Origin: Janthinobacterium sp. CG3
GTDB lineage: Bacteria > Pseudomonadota > Gammaproteobacteria > Burkholderiales > Burkholderiaceae_D
Length of the DNA stretch: 64,000 bases
Direction of reading: 5' to 3'
NCBI RefSeq assembly: GCF_000344615.1
Contig: NZ_KB467824.1
Span: 1,788,583 to 1,852,582 of the forward strand
The notes under the pieces are model-generated. The model saw nothing but the letters and a program-made list of their open reading frames with translations. It did not search any database and was not told where the DNA came from. The position numbers and the translations under genes are program-made. This document shows positions 8,166 through 15,909 of this stretch, piece by piece (within the stretch, counting starts at the first letter, position 1; every line of letters starts with the position of its first letter).

Positions 8166-8528
8166 ATGAAAAAAGTAATCGCTACCCTGATCGCCGCACT
8201 GTTCGCAACCGCCGCGTTTGCCACGACGCCGGCACCGGCTGCGGCGCCTGTCGCCGTCGCCTCCGCCCCGGCCGTTGCCGTCGTCAAGGCCGACGCCAAA
8301 CAAGCCAAGGAAGTGGCCAAGGCGGACGCCAAGGAAACCAAGGCTGTCGTCAAGGCAGACGCCAAAGAAGCGGTAGCCGTGGCCGGCGCGACAGCGGACG
8401 TCGCCGGCGCCAAGGCCGACGCCAAAGTCAGCAAGGCCAAGGCCCACCGCAAGGCATCGAAAGCAAAGGCAAAAGCCCACGCCGATGCGGCGAAAGTCGA
8501 AGCCAAGGAAGCCGCGCCTGCGCAGTAA
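8166..8528 (+). CDS. Secreted Ala/Lys-rich repeat protein, paralogue 1
   Basis: A 120-residue product with a clear Sec signal peptide (MKKVIATLIAALFATAAFA) followed by an almost pure Ala/Lys/Val/Asp sequence built on K-A-D-A-K-E units, for example VVKADAKEAVAVAG and AKVSKAKAHRKASKAKAKAH. Such sequences form extended amphipathic helices; the mature part is strongly basic towards the C-terminus, like histone H1 tails, but the signal peptide points to the periplasm. No enzymatic motif is visible. It is the first of three tandem copies with matching upstream regions. A role binding anionic envelope polymers, lipid A or extracellular DNA would fit but is speculation. Confidence 0.75.
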   Translation: MKKVIATLIAALFATAAFATTPAPAAAPVAVASAPAVAVVKADAKQAKEVAKADAKETKAVVKADAKEAVAVAGATADVAGAKADAKVSKAKAHRKASKAKAKAHADAAKVEAKEAAPAQ

Positions 8529-8572
8529 GCCCGGGCTTTCGCAGCACCGATACACGGGCCGGCGCAGTCAAC

Positions 8573-8592
8573 GATTGTAAGCGGATGTAATA
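8573..8592 (+). promoter_or_regulatory. Direct-repeat regulator box, copy 2
   Basis: GATTGTAAGCGGATGTAATA, identical over 20 bases to copy 1, 107 bases before the second paralogue and followed like copy 1 by a GTCAAC motif. The paired GTAA half-sites are 10 bp apart. Confidence 0.5.
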
Positions 8593-8679
8593 CAGGTCAA
8601 CCCGCCGCGCCGGCCAAACGTTTTTAGCTCAGCAGCACCGAATTGCACAACAACTCACTTACCGCCAAAGGACTACACC

Positions 8680-9096
8680 ATGCATAAAGTAATCGCCACC
8701 TTGATCGCCTCCCTGTTCGCAACCGCAGCGTTCGCCGTCACGCCAGCGCCTGCCGCGGCGCCTGTTGCAGTCTCCGCCGCCGTCTCCGCGCCTGGCGTTC
8801 CTCTGCTCAAAGCCGAAGCGAAACAAGCCAAGGAAGCGGCCAAGGCCGACGCCAAGGAAACCAAGGCGGTCGTCAAGGCCGACGCCAAAGAAGCGGTAGC
8901 TGTCGCCGGCGCAAAAGAAGAAGTCGTCGCCGCCAAAGCCGACGCCAAGGTAAGCAAGGCCAAGGCGCATCACAAGGCAGCCGACACGAAAACAAAAGCC
9001 GCCGCCGACGTCGCCAAAGCCGACGCCAAAGAAGTCAAGGCCGACGCGCATGTCGCAGCGAAAGTCGACGCAACCGCGGCGACCCCGGCCAAGTAA
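8680..9096 (+). CDS. Secreted Ala/Lys-rich repeat protein, paralogue 2
   Basis: A 138-residue paralogue of the genes at 8166 and 9248. It has the same signal peptide type (MHKVIATLIASLFATAAFA), an Ala/Pro/Val spacer, then K-A-D-A-K-E repeats and an extra repeat block near the C-terminus (KADAKEVKADAHVAAKVDA), which makes it the longest of the three. The DNA of the core repeat is nearly the same in all copies, so the trio arose by recent tandem duplication and may recombine. Function unknown; expected location periplasm or cell surface. Confidence 0.75.
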   Translation: MHKVIATLIASLFATAAFAVTPAPAAAPVAVSAAVSAPGVPLLKAEAKQAKEAAKADAKETKAVVKADAKEAVAVAGAKEEVVAAKADAKVSKAKAHHKAADTKTKAAADVAKADAKEVKADAHVAAKVDATAATPAK

Positions 9097-9133
9097 CTCG
9101 CACCTTCAGCCACGACGCCATGGCCGGCAAAAT

Positions 9134-9153
9134 GAATTGCAAACGGGACGTAA
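9134..9153 (+). promoter_or_regulatory. Direct-repeat regulator box, copy 3 (diverged)
   Basis: Starts GAATTGCAAACGGGACGTAAT: the first half-site is GCAA in place of GTAA, the second GTAA is kept at the same 10-bp spacing, and GTCAAC follows. It lies 114 bases before the third paralogue. The degeneration suggests weaker control of this copy. Confidence 0.4.
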
Positions 9154-9247
9154 TTGATGTCAACGCGCAGCGCCGGCCGAACGTTTTAGGCTGAGCAGCA
9201 CCGAATCGAACACACAGCACAACCCTATCCCACTAAAGGACTACGCC

Positions 9248-9601
9248 ATGAAAAAAGTAATCGCTACCCTGATCGCCTCCCTGTTCGCAACCGCGGCGTT
9301 CGCCACCACCCCGGCCGCATCGACGCCTGCCGTGCCGGTCGTCAAAGCCGAAGCGAAACAAGCCAAGGAAGTGGCCAAGGCCGACGCCAAAGAAACCAAG
9401 GCGGTAGTCAAGGCTGACGCCAAAGAAGCGGCGGCCGTGGCCGGTGCGAAAGAGGACGTTGCCAGCGCCAAAAGCGACACCAAGGTCAGCAAAGCCAAAG
9501 CCCATCGCAAGGCGGCCAAAACCAAGGCCAAAGCCAAAGCGCACACCGACGAAGTGAAAGCGGAAGCGGTGCCGGCGGTGCCAGCGGTGCCAGCGAAGTA
9601 A
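9248..9601 (+). CDS. Secreted Ala/Lys-rich repeat protein, paralogue 3
   Basis: A 117-residue paralogue with the same signal peptide (MKKVIATLIASLFATAAFA) and K-A-D-A-K-E helical repeats, here with a shorter Ala/Pro spacer and a C-terminal V-P-A-V-P-A tail. The upstream DNA (GCCGGCC, AACGTTTT and GAGCAGCACCGAATC elements) matches that of paralogue 2, so the duplication unit covers promoter plus gene. It is followed 14 bases later by a perfect hairpin terminator, the only strong one in the three-gene array. Function unknown. Confidence 0.75.
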   Translation: MKKVIATLIASLFATAAFATTPAASTPAVPVVKAEAKQAKEVAKADAKETKAVVKADAKEAAAVAGAKEDVASAKSDTKVSKAKAHRKAAKTKAKAKAHTDEVKAEAVPAVPAVPAK

Positions 9602-9615
9602 TTCTTCGGTAGGTG

Positions 9616-9651
9616 AATGGAAAAAGACAGGTTCGCCTGTCTTTTTCCATT
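9616..9651. terminator. Bidirectional intrinsic terminator
   Basis: A perfect 16-bp stem with a TTCG tetraloop: the left arm ends in AAAAAGACAGG and the right arm begins CCTGTCTTTTT. The A5 and T5 tracts are inside the stem, so it can work for the Ala/Lys-rich genes on the plus strand and for the LysR gene ending at 9679 on the minus strand. Confidence 0.9.
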
Positions 9652-9678
9652 GGCGCGGGCGCTTGCTTGCGCCGCCGC

Positions 9679-10551
9679 TTACGAAGCGGCCTCGTCAAGC
9701 ATCCAATCGCGCAGTTGCAGCGCCTCCGGGCGCGCCAGCGAGCGCTCGGGGTAGGCCAGGTAGTAGCCGAGCCGGCCTTTCATCGCCGCTGGGAATACCT
9801 GGACCAGCCTGTTCGCCGCCAGATCGGCGCTTACCAGCGCCAGCGGCGCCAGCGCCAGGCCGGCGCCGGCGCGCGCCGCCTCCAGCACCGCGTTCGACTC
9901 GACGAACACCGGTCCGCGCGCCGCCAGCGCCGGCGCAAAACCGGCCTCCGCCAGCCATACGCGCCAGTCGCCGCGGTGCTCGTCGTGCAGCAGCACGCAC
10001 GCCCCCATCTGTTCGGCGTTGCGCGGCGGCGCCTGCGCCGCCGCGGCCACCACCACCAAGTCGTCGTCAAACAACTTGTGCACGCGCAGTTCGGGATACT
10101 CGCCCACCCCGTGCCGCACCGCGAAGTCGATGCGCTCGCGGGCCAGGTCGGACACCCGGTTCGACGCCTTGATGCGCACGTCGACGTGCGGCGAGATCGC
10201 CTCGAACCGCGCCAGCCGCGGCACCAGCCATTGCGCCGCGAAGCCGGGCGTGCAGCTGATCGTCAGTGGTAAACCCGCCGGCCCGCCGCGCAATTGCGCC
10301 GTTGCCTGCGCAATACCATGCAAGGCCCGCTGCACGGCGGCGAAATAGGCCTCGCCCTGCGCGCTCAACGCCAGACGGCGGGCGCCGCGCTCGAACAGCG
10401 CGACGCCGACGCTTTCCTCCAGCCGCTTCAACTGCAAGCTGACGGCGCCTTTCGTCACGTGCAGCTCGTCGGCCGCCGCCGACAGGTTCAGGTGGCGCGC
10501 CGCCGCCTCGAAGGCGCGCAGGCTGTGCAACGGAGGTAGTGGCAATTTCAT
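9679..10551 (-). CDS. LysR-family transcriptional regulator, GcvA-like
   Basis: A LysR regulator of 290 residues from the chosen ATG at 10549-10551; an upstream in-frame ATG at 10596 would add 15 residues. I prefer the shorter form because it begins M-K-L-P-L-P-P-L-H-S-L-R-A-F-E-A, the usual start of the GcvA-like subgroup. The N-terminal HTH (LSAAADELHVTKGAVSLQLKRLE) is followed by the effector-binding domain from about residue 90. It is divergent from the PLP-dependent decarboxylase gene with a gap of about 140 bases, the standard arrangement for a LysR regulator and its target. The inducer is unknown, perhaps the amino-acid substrate of that enzyme. Confidence 0.9.
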   Translation of the reverse strand: MKLPLPPLHSLRAFEAAARHLNLSAAADELHVTKGAVSLQLKRLEESVGVALFERGARRLALSAQGEAYFAAVQRALHGIAQATAQLRGGPAGLPLTISCTPGFAAQWLVPRLARFEAISPHVDVRIKASNRVSDLARERIDFAVRHGVGEYPELRVHKLFDDDLVVVAAAAQAPPRNAEQMGACVLLHDEHRGDWRVWLAEAGFAPALAARGPVFVESNAVLEAARAGAGLALAPLALVSADLAANRLVQVFPAAMKGRLGYYLAYPERSLARPEALQLRDWMLDEAAS

Positions 10552-10691
10552 GTTGAGTTTTACTAAACCTGGGCGAGTGAATAAATCGGTGTCCACGGTA
10601 TCGGGGCGGCGTTACACTGCCATCGAACATCCCGGCGCGCGGCGCTTCGCTCCATGCCGCGGCCAAGTCCCTTATCGTATAGGAAAAATAT

Positions 10692-12119
10692 ATGTCCGAA
10701 CATCAGCAATCCGACGATTTATTGCGCCGCACGATGGCGCACGCGCAGACTTATCTGCACGGCCTGGCCGATTCGCGGGTCGCCGCGACGGCTTCGCTGG
10801 AGCAACTGCGCGCCCGCCTGCACACGCCGCTGCCGCGCCACGCCTCCGACCCCGCCGCGGTGATCGACCAGTTGGTCAGCGACACCGCCGACGGCCTGGT
10901 CGGCAGCGGCGGCGGACGTTTCTTCGCCTGGGTCATCGGCGGCACGCTGCCGGCGGCGCTGGCGGCCGACTGGCTGACGTCGACCTGGGACCAGAACGCC
11001 GCCATCCACGCCTGCAGTCCGGCCGAGGCGGTCATCGAGGAGGTTTGCGGCGCCTGGCTCAAGGAGCTGTTGGGCCTGCCGGCGCAGGCCAGCTTCGCCT
11101 TGACCACCGGCTCGCAGATGGCCCACACGACTGCGCTGGCGGCGGCGCGCCACGCCCTGTTGGCTCGCCGCGGCTGGGACGTCGAGGCGCTGGGCCTGCA
11201 CGGCGCGCCGCGCATCCGCATTATCACCAGCGACCAGCACCACGGCTCGATCGCGCGCAGCGCCCGGCTACTGGGTTTCGGCACCGCCGCCATTACCGTG
11301 CTGGCGTCGGACGCCGACGGCAAGCTGGCGGCGCCGGCGCTGCTGGCCGCGCTGGAGCGCGAGCCAGCCACCGCGACCATCGTGGCGCTGCAGGCGGGCG
11401 ACCTGAACACCGGCGCCTTCGACGACTTCGCGACGCTGATTCCGCTGGCGCGTTCGCGCGGCGCCTGGGTGCATATCGATGGCGCGTTTGGCTTGTGGGC
11501 GGCGTCCAGCGCGTCGTTGCGGCACCTGACGGCGGGCCTGGAGCAAGCCGATTCCTGGGTCACCGACGGCCACAAGTGGCTGAACGTGCCCTACGACTGC
11601 GGTTACGTGTTCGTTGCCGACAGCGCGGCGCACTTCGGCGCCACCTCGCACCGCGAAAGCTATATGATCGACGTCGAGGGCGCGCGCGACCAGATCGACT
11701 GGAGTCTGGAATGGTCGCGGCGCGGGCGCGGCGTCGCCACCTACGCGGCGCTGCGCCAGCTGGGCCAAAGCGGCGTCGCCGATTTGATCGAGCGCACCTG
11801 CCGCCACGCCCGGGCGCTGGTGGCCGGCATCGGCGCGCTCGCCGGCGCGCAGGTGGTGTGGAGTTCGCAGGTCAACCAGGGGCTGGTACGCTTTCTCGAC
11901 AGTCGCGCCGGCGCCGGCGAGGACGACCACGACCGCTTCACCGACGCCGTCGTCGCGGCGATCACCGACGGCGGCGAGGCGTTTTTCGGCGGCACCACCT
12001 GGCGCGGCAGGCGCTGCATGCGCGTGTCGGTGTGCAACTGGCGCACCGGCGCGGCCGACGTCGAACGCACCGTGCGCGCGGTGGCGCGGGTTCTGGCGGC
12101 AATGCGCCAGGCGGGCTAG
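10692..12119 (+). CDS. PLP-dependent group II amino-acid decarboxylase family protein
   Basis: A 475-residue fold-type I PLP enzyme. The cofactor lysine is in DGHKWLNVPYD (about residue 295), preceded by the PLP-binding Asp in HIDGAFG and by the serine/threonine-rich TTGSQMAHTTAL phosphate-binding segment. These match the pyridoxal-dependent decarboxylase (aromatic-amino-acid/glutamate decarboxylase) family; some members act as aminotransferase-like or aldehyde-forming enzymes, so the exact reaction is uncertain. It is divergent from the LysR gene, its probable regulator. No downstream partner is co-oriented; its stop overlaps the end of a minus-strand open frame that I do not regard as a gene. 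Confidence 0.88.
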   Translation: MSEHQQSDDLLRRTMAHAQTYLHGLADSRVAATASLEQLRARLHTPLPRHASDPAAVIDQLVSDTADGLVGSGGGRFFAWVIGGTLPAALAADWLTSTWDQNAAIHACSPAEAVIEEVCGAWLKELLGLPAQASFALTTGSQMAHTTALAAARHALLARRGWDVEALGLHGAPRIRIITSDQHHGSIARSARLLGFGTAAITVLASDADGKLAAPALLAALEREPATATIVALQAGDLNTGAFDDFATLIPLARSRGAWVHIDGAFGLWAASSASLRHLTAGLEQADSWVTDGHKWLNVPYDCGYVFVADSAAHFGATSHRESYMIDVEGARDQIDWSLEWSRRGRGVATYAALRQLGQSGVADLIERTCRHARALVAGIGALAGAQVVWSSQVNQGLVRFLDSRAGAGEDDHDRFTDAVVAAITDGGEAFFGGTTWRGRRCMRVSVCNWRTGAADVERTVRAVARVLAAMRQAG

Positions 12120-12322
12120 CCTGCCCGCGGCGCCTGCCAGGCCGCCTTGTAGGCGCCGCGGGCGACGTAGAGGTCGTCGAGCCGCTCGACAGAGGTGCTC
12201 TTTGGCTCCAACCGGCCGGACGACGCCCTGGCGCGCCGCGCATGTTGTTGGCACCACGACCGATGCGATACCCGTGGTCCGGCAACCGGCAAGCGAAGCG
12301 TGCGCCCGCGCAACACCTTGTC

Positions 12323-13267
12323 TTACTTCCCAGTGTCGAGCCAATGCACCAGCCCCTGCGTGTTCAACTCCAGATCGGTCTCCCAGAACGCCAGCATGGC
12401 CATGTCGGCCAGCGCGCAGCCGTGCGCGCGCGTCTCGTCCAACAGATAGCCGGCCATGGCCGCCTTGATCCGCGCGTGCCGGGCGGCGCCCGCCCCTTGC
12501 TCGGCCAGCGCCAGCGCGACCAGGACGTCAAGGCGGCGGCGCAGGTCGGCGCCGGCTTGCGCAACGCCCGTCAATTGGCCGTAATGGGTCAGGTACAGCG
12601 CCGGCGGCGCCAGGCTCAGCAGGCGGGAAATCGAGGCGCGCATCGGCCCCGGCTCAAACTGGCTCGGCGTGGTGGTCGGAAAAATGAACTGGCGGCCGTC
12701 GACGTCGAGCTGGCGATACGACAGGCCGAACATGTCGCCGGTAAAGATGGCACCGGTGCGCTCGTCGACGATGCAGATGTGGTGGCGCGCGTGGCCCGGC
12801 GTGTCGAGGCAGCTCAGCCGGCGCCCGGCCAGGGACAGCGCGTGGCCGTCGGCCGCCTCGACGATGCGCTGCGGCGGCACCGGCACGATTTCGCCGTAGA
12901 CCCGCTGGACATAGTCGGCGCCGTACACCGCCGACACGCCGGCGACCAGCTTGGACGGCTCGGCCATGTGCCGGGCGCCGCGCGGATGCACCACCAGCGT
13001 GGCGTTGGGAAAGGCGCGCATCATGGCGCCGGCCCCGCCGGCGTGGTCCAGATGGATATGCGTCAGGATGACGTAATCCACCGCGGCGGCGTCCAGCCCG
13101 ACCCTGGCCAGGGCAGCCAGCGCGGTCGGCAGCGATGCGTTGGTGCCGGTGTCGATGAAGGCGGCGCGGCCGTCCTCGACCAGCAGGTGGATGGCCGCCA
13201 GCAGCGGCCGCACATAGCCGGAATCGAACGCGGTAATGCCGTTGCCGTAATCTCTCCAGTCGTACAC
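12323..13267 (-). CDS. MBL-fold metallo-hydrolase
   Basis: A metallo-beta-lactamase-fold hydrolase of 314 residues. The metal-binding motif THIHLDHAGG is followed by a downstream His in DTPGHARHH and Asp in FTGDMFG, so a dinuclear zinc site is expected. I chose the GTG at 13265-13267 because AGGAGG lies 6 bases upstream; longer in-frame ATG starts up to 13366 lack such a site. Members hydrolyse thioesters, lactones or other small esters; the substrate cannot be named. The C-terminal helical part (about 240-314) is longer than in glyoxalase II. It is transcribed away from the polysaccharide locus. Confidence 0.87.
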   Translation of the reverse strand: MYDWRDYGNGITAFDSGYVRPLLAAIHLLVEDGRAAFIDTGTNASLPTALAALARVGLDAAAVDYVILTHIHLDHAGGAGAMMRAFPNATLVVHPRGARHMAEPSKLVAGVSAVYGADYVQRVYGEIVPVPPQRIVEAADGHALSLAGRRLSCLDTPGHARHHICIVDERTGAIFTGDMFGLSYRQLDVDGRQFIFPTTTPSQFEPGPMRASISRLLSLAPPALYLTHYGQLTGVAQAGADLRRRLDVLVALALAEQGAGAARHARIKAAMAGYLLDETRAHGCALADMAMLAFWETDLELNTQGLVHWLDTGK

Positions 13268-13497
13268 CCGCAACCTCCTGTCGTGAATCAATCGATGCAC
13301 CGCCAGCCCGGGCGATGCGCTCCGGGCATGCTGCGCTGATATTACAGCGAAATTGAGGGGTATCAACTAAAGCCGGCGCCGCTTGCCGCAAAATACACAC
13401 TGGCGGCTTAGGCACGGCGGCCGCAGCTCCCTTGCGCGTCGCTAGCGCCCCACCCGCCCGGCACCCTTTGATGGCCCCTCCTTCAGGAGACGCAGCA

Positions 13498-13578
13498 ATG
13501 ATCGGTCTGAAAACAGTCGCAGCGGTCCCCGGCGCGGTGCAATCGATGCGTCCGCCGCCATCACCGGGCATCCCATGA
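13498..13578 (+). CDS. Possible 26-codon leader peptide upstream of the glycan operon
   Basis: An ATG preceded by CAGGAGACGCAGCA, a good ribosome-binding site, opens a 26-codon frame (M-I-G-L-K-T-V-A-A-V-P-G and onward) whose TGA at 13576-13578 overlaps the ATG of the first glycosyltransferase at 13575. The glycosyltransferase itself has no clear Shine-Dalgarno, so translation of this short frame may deliver ribosomes to it. It could also be a remnant of a lost gene. No similarity recognised. Confidence 0.45.
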   Translation: MIGLKTVAAVPGAVQSMRPPPSPGIP

Positions 13579-14702
13579 CGCCGGCGGATACGCCGGGGCC
13601 GGGCCGCAAGCGGCGCGCCGTCGTGTGCGGCGACGGCATCGGCATCTTTCCGCCGCTGATGCAGCTTTTCCGCGACGAATTCGACATTGTCGCCGCGCTG
13701 CACCCGCGCCTGCCGCCCTGGTACGCCTGGTGGCACCGGCTGGCGTCGGCGCGCTGGCCGCGCCAAGCCTGGTATCGGCAATGGCGCTACCGCCTCGAAA
13801 AGACGCCGGCCGCGTTTCGCAGGCTGAGCCGCGACTGCGCCCGCCAACTCGACGCGCTGGAAGGCCGCTACGACGTCGTGCTGTTTTTCGGCGCCATGCA
13901 CTCGCCGGGCGCCTGCCCGGGCAAGCACCTGTTTGTCTTCTCCGATTCGTGCCGCTGGCTGTCCTCGCGCAACGCCCATGACGACATCTCGCATTTCCGC
14001 GACCACCGCGACGAGGCCGAATGGCTGGCGCTGGAGGGCGAGGTGTACCGCTCGGCGGCGCGGATTTTCGTCGGCAGCGATTTCGTGCGCGACGCCTTGC
14101 TGGCGCATTATGACGTGGCGCCGGGGCAGGCGGTGACGTCCGGCTTTGGCGCCGGCAACGCCTTTGGCGAAGCCTATGAAAAGGTGTTCGACGGAAAAAC
14201 CATCCTCTACATCGGCAAGGGCGACTTCGAGAAAAAGGGCGGCGTCGTGCTGCTGGAGGCCTTCGCCAAGGTGCGCAGGGAGTTGCCGCGGACGCAGTTG
14301 CATATCGTCGGCCAGGAACGCCTGCCGGCCGCCGCCGGGGTCGTCAACCACGGCTTCGTGCGCGAGCGCGAGCGCCTGGTCGCCTTGATGCGCGCGGCGC
14401 ACGTGTTCGCGCTGCCATCGCTGGTCGACCGCAATCCCATCAGCCTGCTTGATGCGATGGCGGCGGCGACCCCCTGCGTCGCCTCGGACTATGGCGCCAT
14501 GCCCGGCATGCTCGGCGACGCCGGCATCATCGCCCCCTGCAACGACGTCGACGCGCTGGCGGCGGCGCTATTCAAGCTGCTCACCAACCAGCGCCTCGCC
14601 CGCGCGCTGGGCGAGCGCGGAAGGCGCCGCTTCCAGGAACGCTACAACTGGCACAGCGTATGGCAGGTGATCCAGCGCGAAATGCGCGAGGCGCTGGCAT
14701 GA
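13575..14702 (+). CDS. Glycosyltransferase family 4 protein
   Basis: A 375-residue GT-B glycosyltransferase. The N-terminal half carries GDGIGIFPP near the start; the C-terminal half has ILYIGKGDFEKKGG, where GT4 enzymes contact the nucleotide sugar, and the donor-site region FALPSLVDRNPISLLDAMAAATPCVASD (E-x7-E-like segment with Asp in place of one Glu). It would add one sugar to the growing lipid-linked repeat on the cytoplasmic face. It overlaps the acyltransferase gene by ATGA (14699-14702) and starts on the stop codon of a short leader frame, so it is the first full gene of the plus-strand polysaccharide operon. Donor and acceptor unknown. Confidence 0.87.
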   Translation: MTPADTPGPGRKRRAVVCGDGIGIFPPLMQLFRDEFDIVAALHPRLPPWYAWWHRLASARWPRQAWYRQWRYRLEKTPAAFRRLSRDCARQLDALEGRYDVVLFFGAMHSPGACPGKHLFVFSDSCRWLSSRNAHDDISHFRDHRDEAEWLALEGEVYRSAARIFVGSDFVRDALLAHYDVAPGQAVTSGFGAGNAFGEAYEKVFDGKTILYIGKGDFEKKGGVVLLEAFAKVRRELPRTQLHIVGQERLPAAAGVVNHGFVRERERLVALMRAAHVFALPSLVDRNPISLLDAMAAATPCVASDYGAMPGMLGDAGIIAPCNDVDALAAALFKLLTNQRLARALGERGRRRFQERYNWHSVWQVIQREMREALA

Positions 14703-15847
14703 GCGCGCGGGCCGGCGACGGCGCCGCGGCGGCGCGCGGCGCCCGCCTGGTCTGCCTCGACGGCTTGCGCGGCTGGGCCGCCGTCATGGTGGTGCTGTCG
14801 CACCTCTGGGGCCAGTTCGCCAGGCACCTCGCGCCGTTCTACGACCAACCGCTGCTGCGCCTGGTCTCCGACGGCCACCTTGCCGTGCTGATCTTTTTCG
14901 TGCTCTCCGGCGTCGCGCTGAGCCTGCGTTTTGTGCGGCGGCCGCAGCGCGTCTCCCTGGTCGGGCTGGTCGCCGCGCGCTACGTGCGGCTGATGGTGCC
15001 GGTCCTCGCCACCACGCTGCTGGTCTATCTGTTGATCGCGTTGCGCCTGGCCGGCAGCGCCGACGCGGCCCGCGCCGGCAACTCGGCGATCTTCCTCGGC
15101 GCCCGGCACGGCCAGGACACCACGCTGGCGGACGCCTTGGCGTTCTCCTTCTATTCGGTGTTTTTCGACTACGACGAAGGCAGCACCTTTAACTGGAGCC
15201 TGTGGACCATGCACATCGAGCTGCTCGGCTCGCTGCTCATTTTTACGTTGTTGTTCCTGTTTTCGCGGGCGCACGGCCTCACGCGGCGGCACCGGATGGC
15301 GCTGGCGGGCGCGCTCGCCTTCGCCTTCCTTTTGATGCAAAAGCAATTCGGCGCCTGCTTCGCGGCCGGTTACGTGCTGGCCGAACTGGCGCACGCCGCG
15401 CCCGCCGCGCGCACATGGCTGCGCTGGGCGCCGCCGGCGCTGGCGGCGGCAGCCGCCGCGGTCGCGGCCTGGGCCGGCCGACGGCACGACAGCAGCGGCG
15501 CCCTGCTGGCCGTTGGCATCGTCATGGCGGCGCTGTTCTGGCCGGTGGCGCGGCGCTTCCTGGCGAGCCCGGTGTCGGCCTGGTTGGGCCGCATCTCGTT
15601 TCCGCTTTACCTGATCCACGTGCCGCTGATTGGCGCCGCCGGCGAACTCTACCTGGCACTGCTCAACGGCGGCGTAGCGGTGCAGCCGGCCACGCACGCA
15701 ACGGTGGTCCTGGCCTTCTGCGCCTGTCTGCTGTCGGCCGCCTTGCTGATGCCGCTCGAGCGCCTGAGCATGCGCTTGAGCACGGCCGCCGGCACCCTGC
15801 GGCTGGCGCGCCGGCGCGCGCTGCCGGCGCCCCCGCGTGGCGAATGA
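14699..15847 (+). CDS. Membrane acyltransferase, OafA/acyltransferase-3 family
   Basis: A 382-residue polytopic membrane protein of the acyltransferase-3 family, which O-acylates sugars (often O-acetylation) in exopolysaccharide and O-antigen. The signature begins LDGLRGWAAVMVVLSHL, whose His is the conserved catalytic residue, and about ten hydrophobic segments follow. The ATG at 14699 overlaps the preceding stop; an earlier in-frame ATG at 14660 would extend it by 13 residues inside the upstream gene. The C-terminus is Arg/Ala/Pro rich. In this operon it most likely decorates the repeat unit built by the flanking glycosyltransferases. Confidence 0.88.
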   Translation: MSARAGDGAAAARGARLVCLDGLRGWAAVMVVLSHLWGQFARHLAPFYDQPLLRLVSDGHLAVLIFFVLSGVALSLRFVRRPQRVSLVGLVAARYVRLMVPVLATTLLVYLLIALRLAGSADAARAGNSAIFLGARHGQDTTLADALAFSFYSVFFDYDEGSTFNWSLWTMHIELLGSLLIFTLLFLFSRAHGLTRRHRMALAGALAFAFLLMQKQFGACFAAGYVLAELAHAAPAARTWLRWAPPALAAAAAAVAAWAGRRHDSSGALLAVGIVMAALFWPVARRFLASPVSAWLGRISFPLYLIHVPLIGAAGELYLALLNGGVAVQPATHATVVLAFCACLLSAALLMPLERLSMRLSTAAGTLRLARRRALPAPPRGE

Positions 15848-15909
15848 GCGGCCGGCGCGGCCGGACCCGCCGCACTGCCCCGAACCTGCCATCAACCGAC
15901 CCCAGCCCC

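Noticed and set aside
8166..9601. Repetitive DNA of the Ala/Lys-rich genes as a possible CRISPR or satellite array
   Set aside because: The repeats are codon-level repeats inside three clear signal-peptide-bearing reading frames, with no spacer structure.
12116..12316. 66-codon minus-strand frame ending opposite the decarboxylase stop
   Set aside because: The last 25 residues look protein-like, but there is no ribosome-binding site or family match; left as unassigned DNA between convergent genes.
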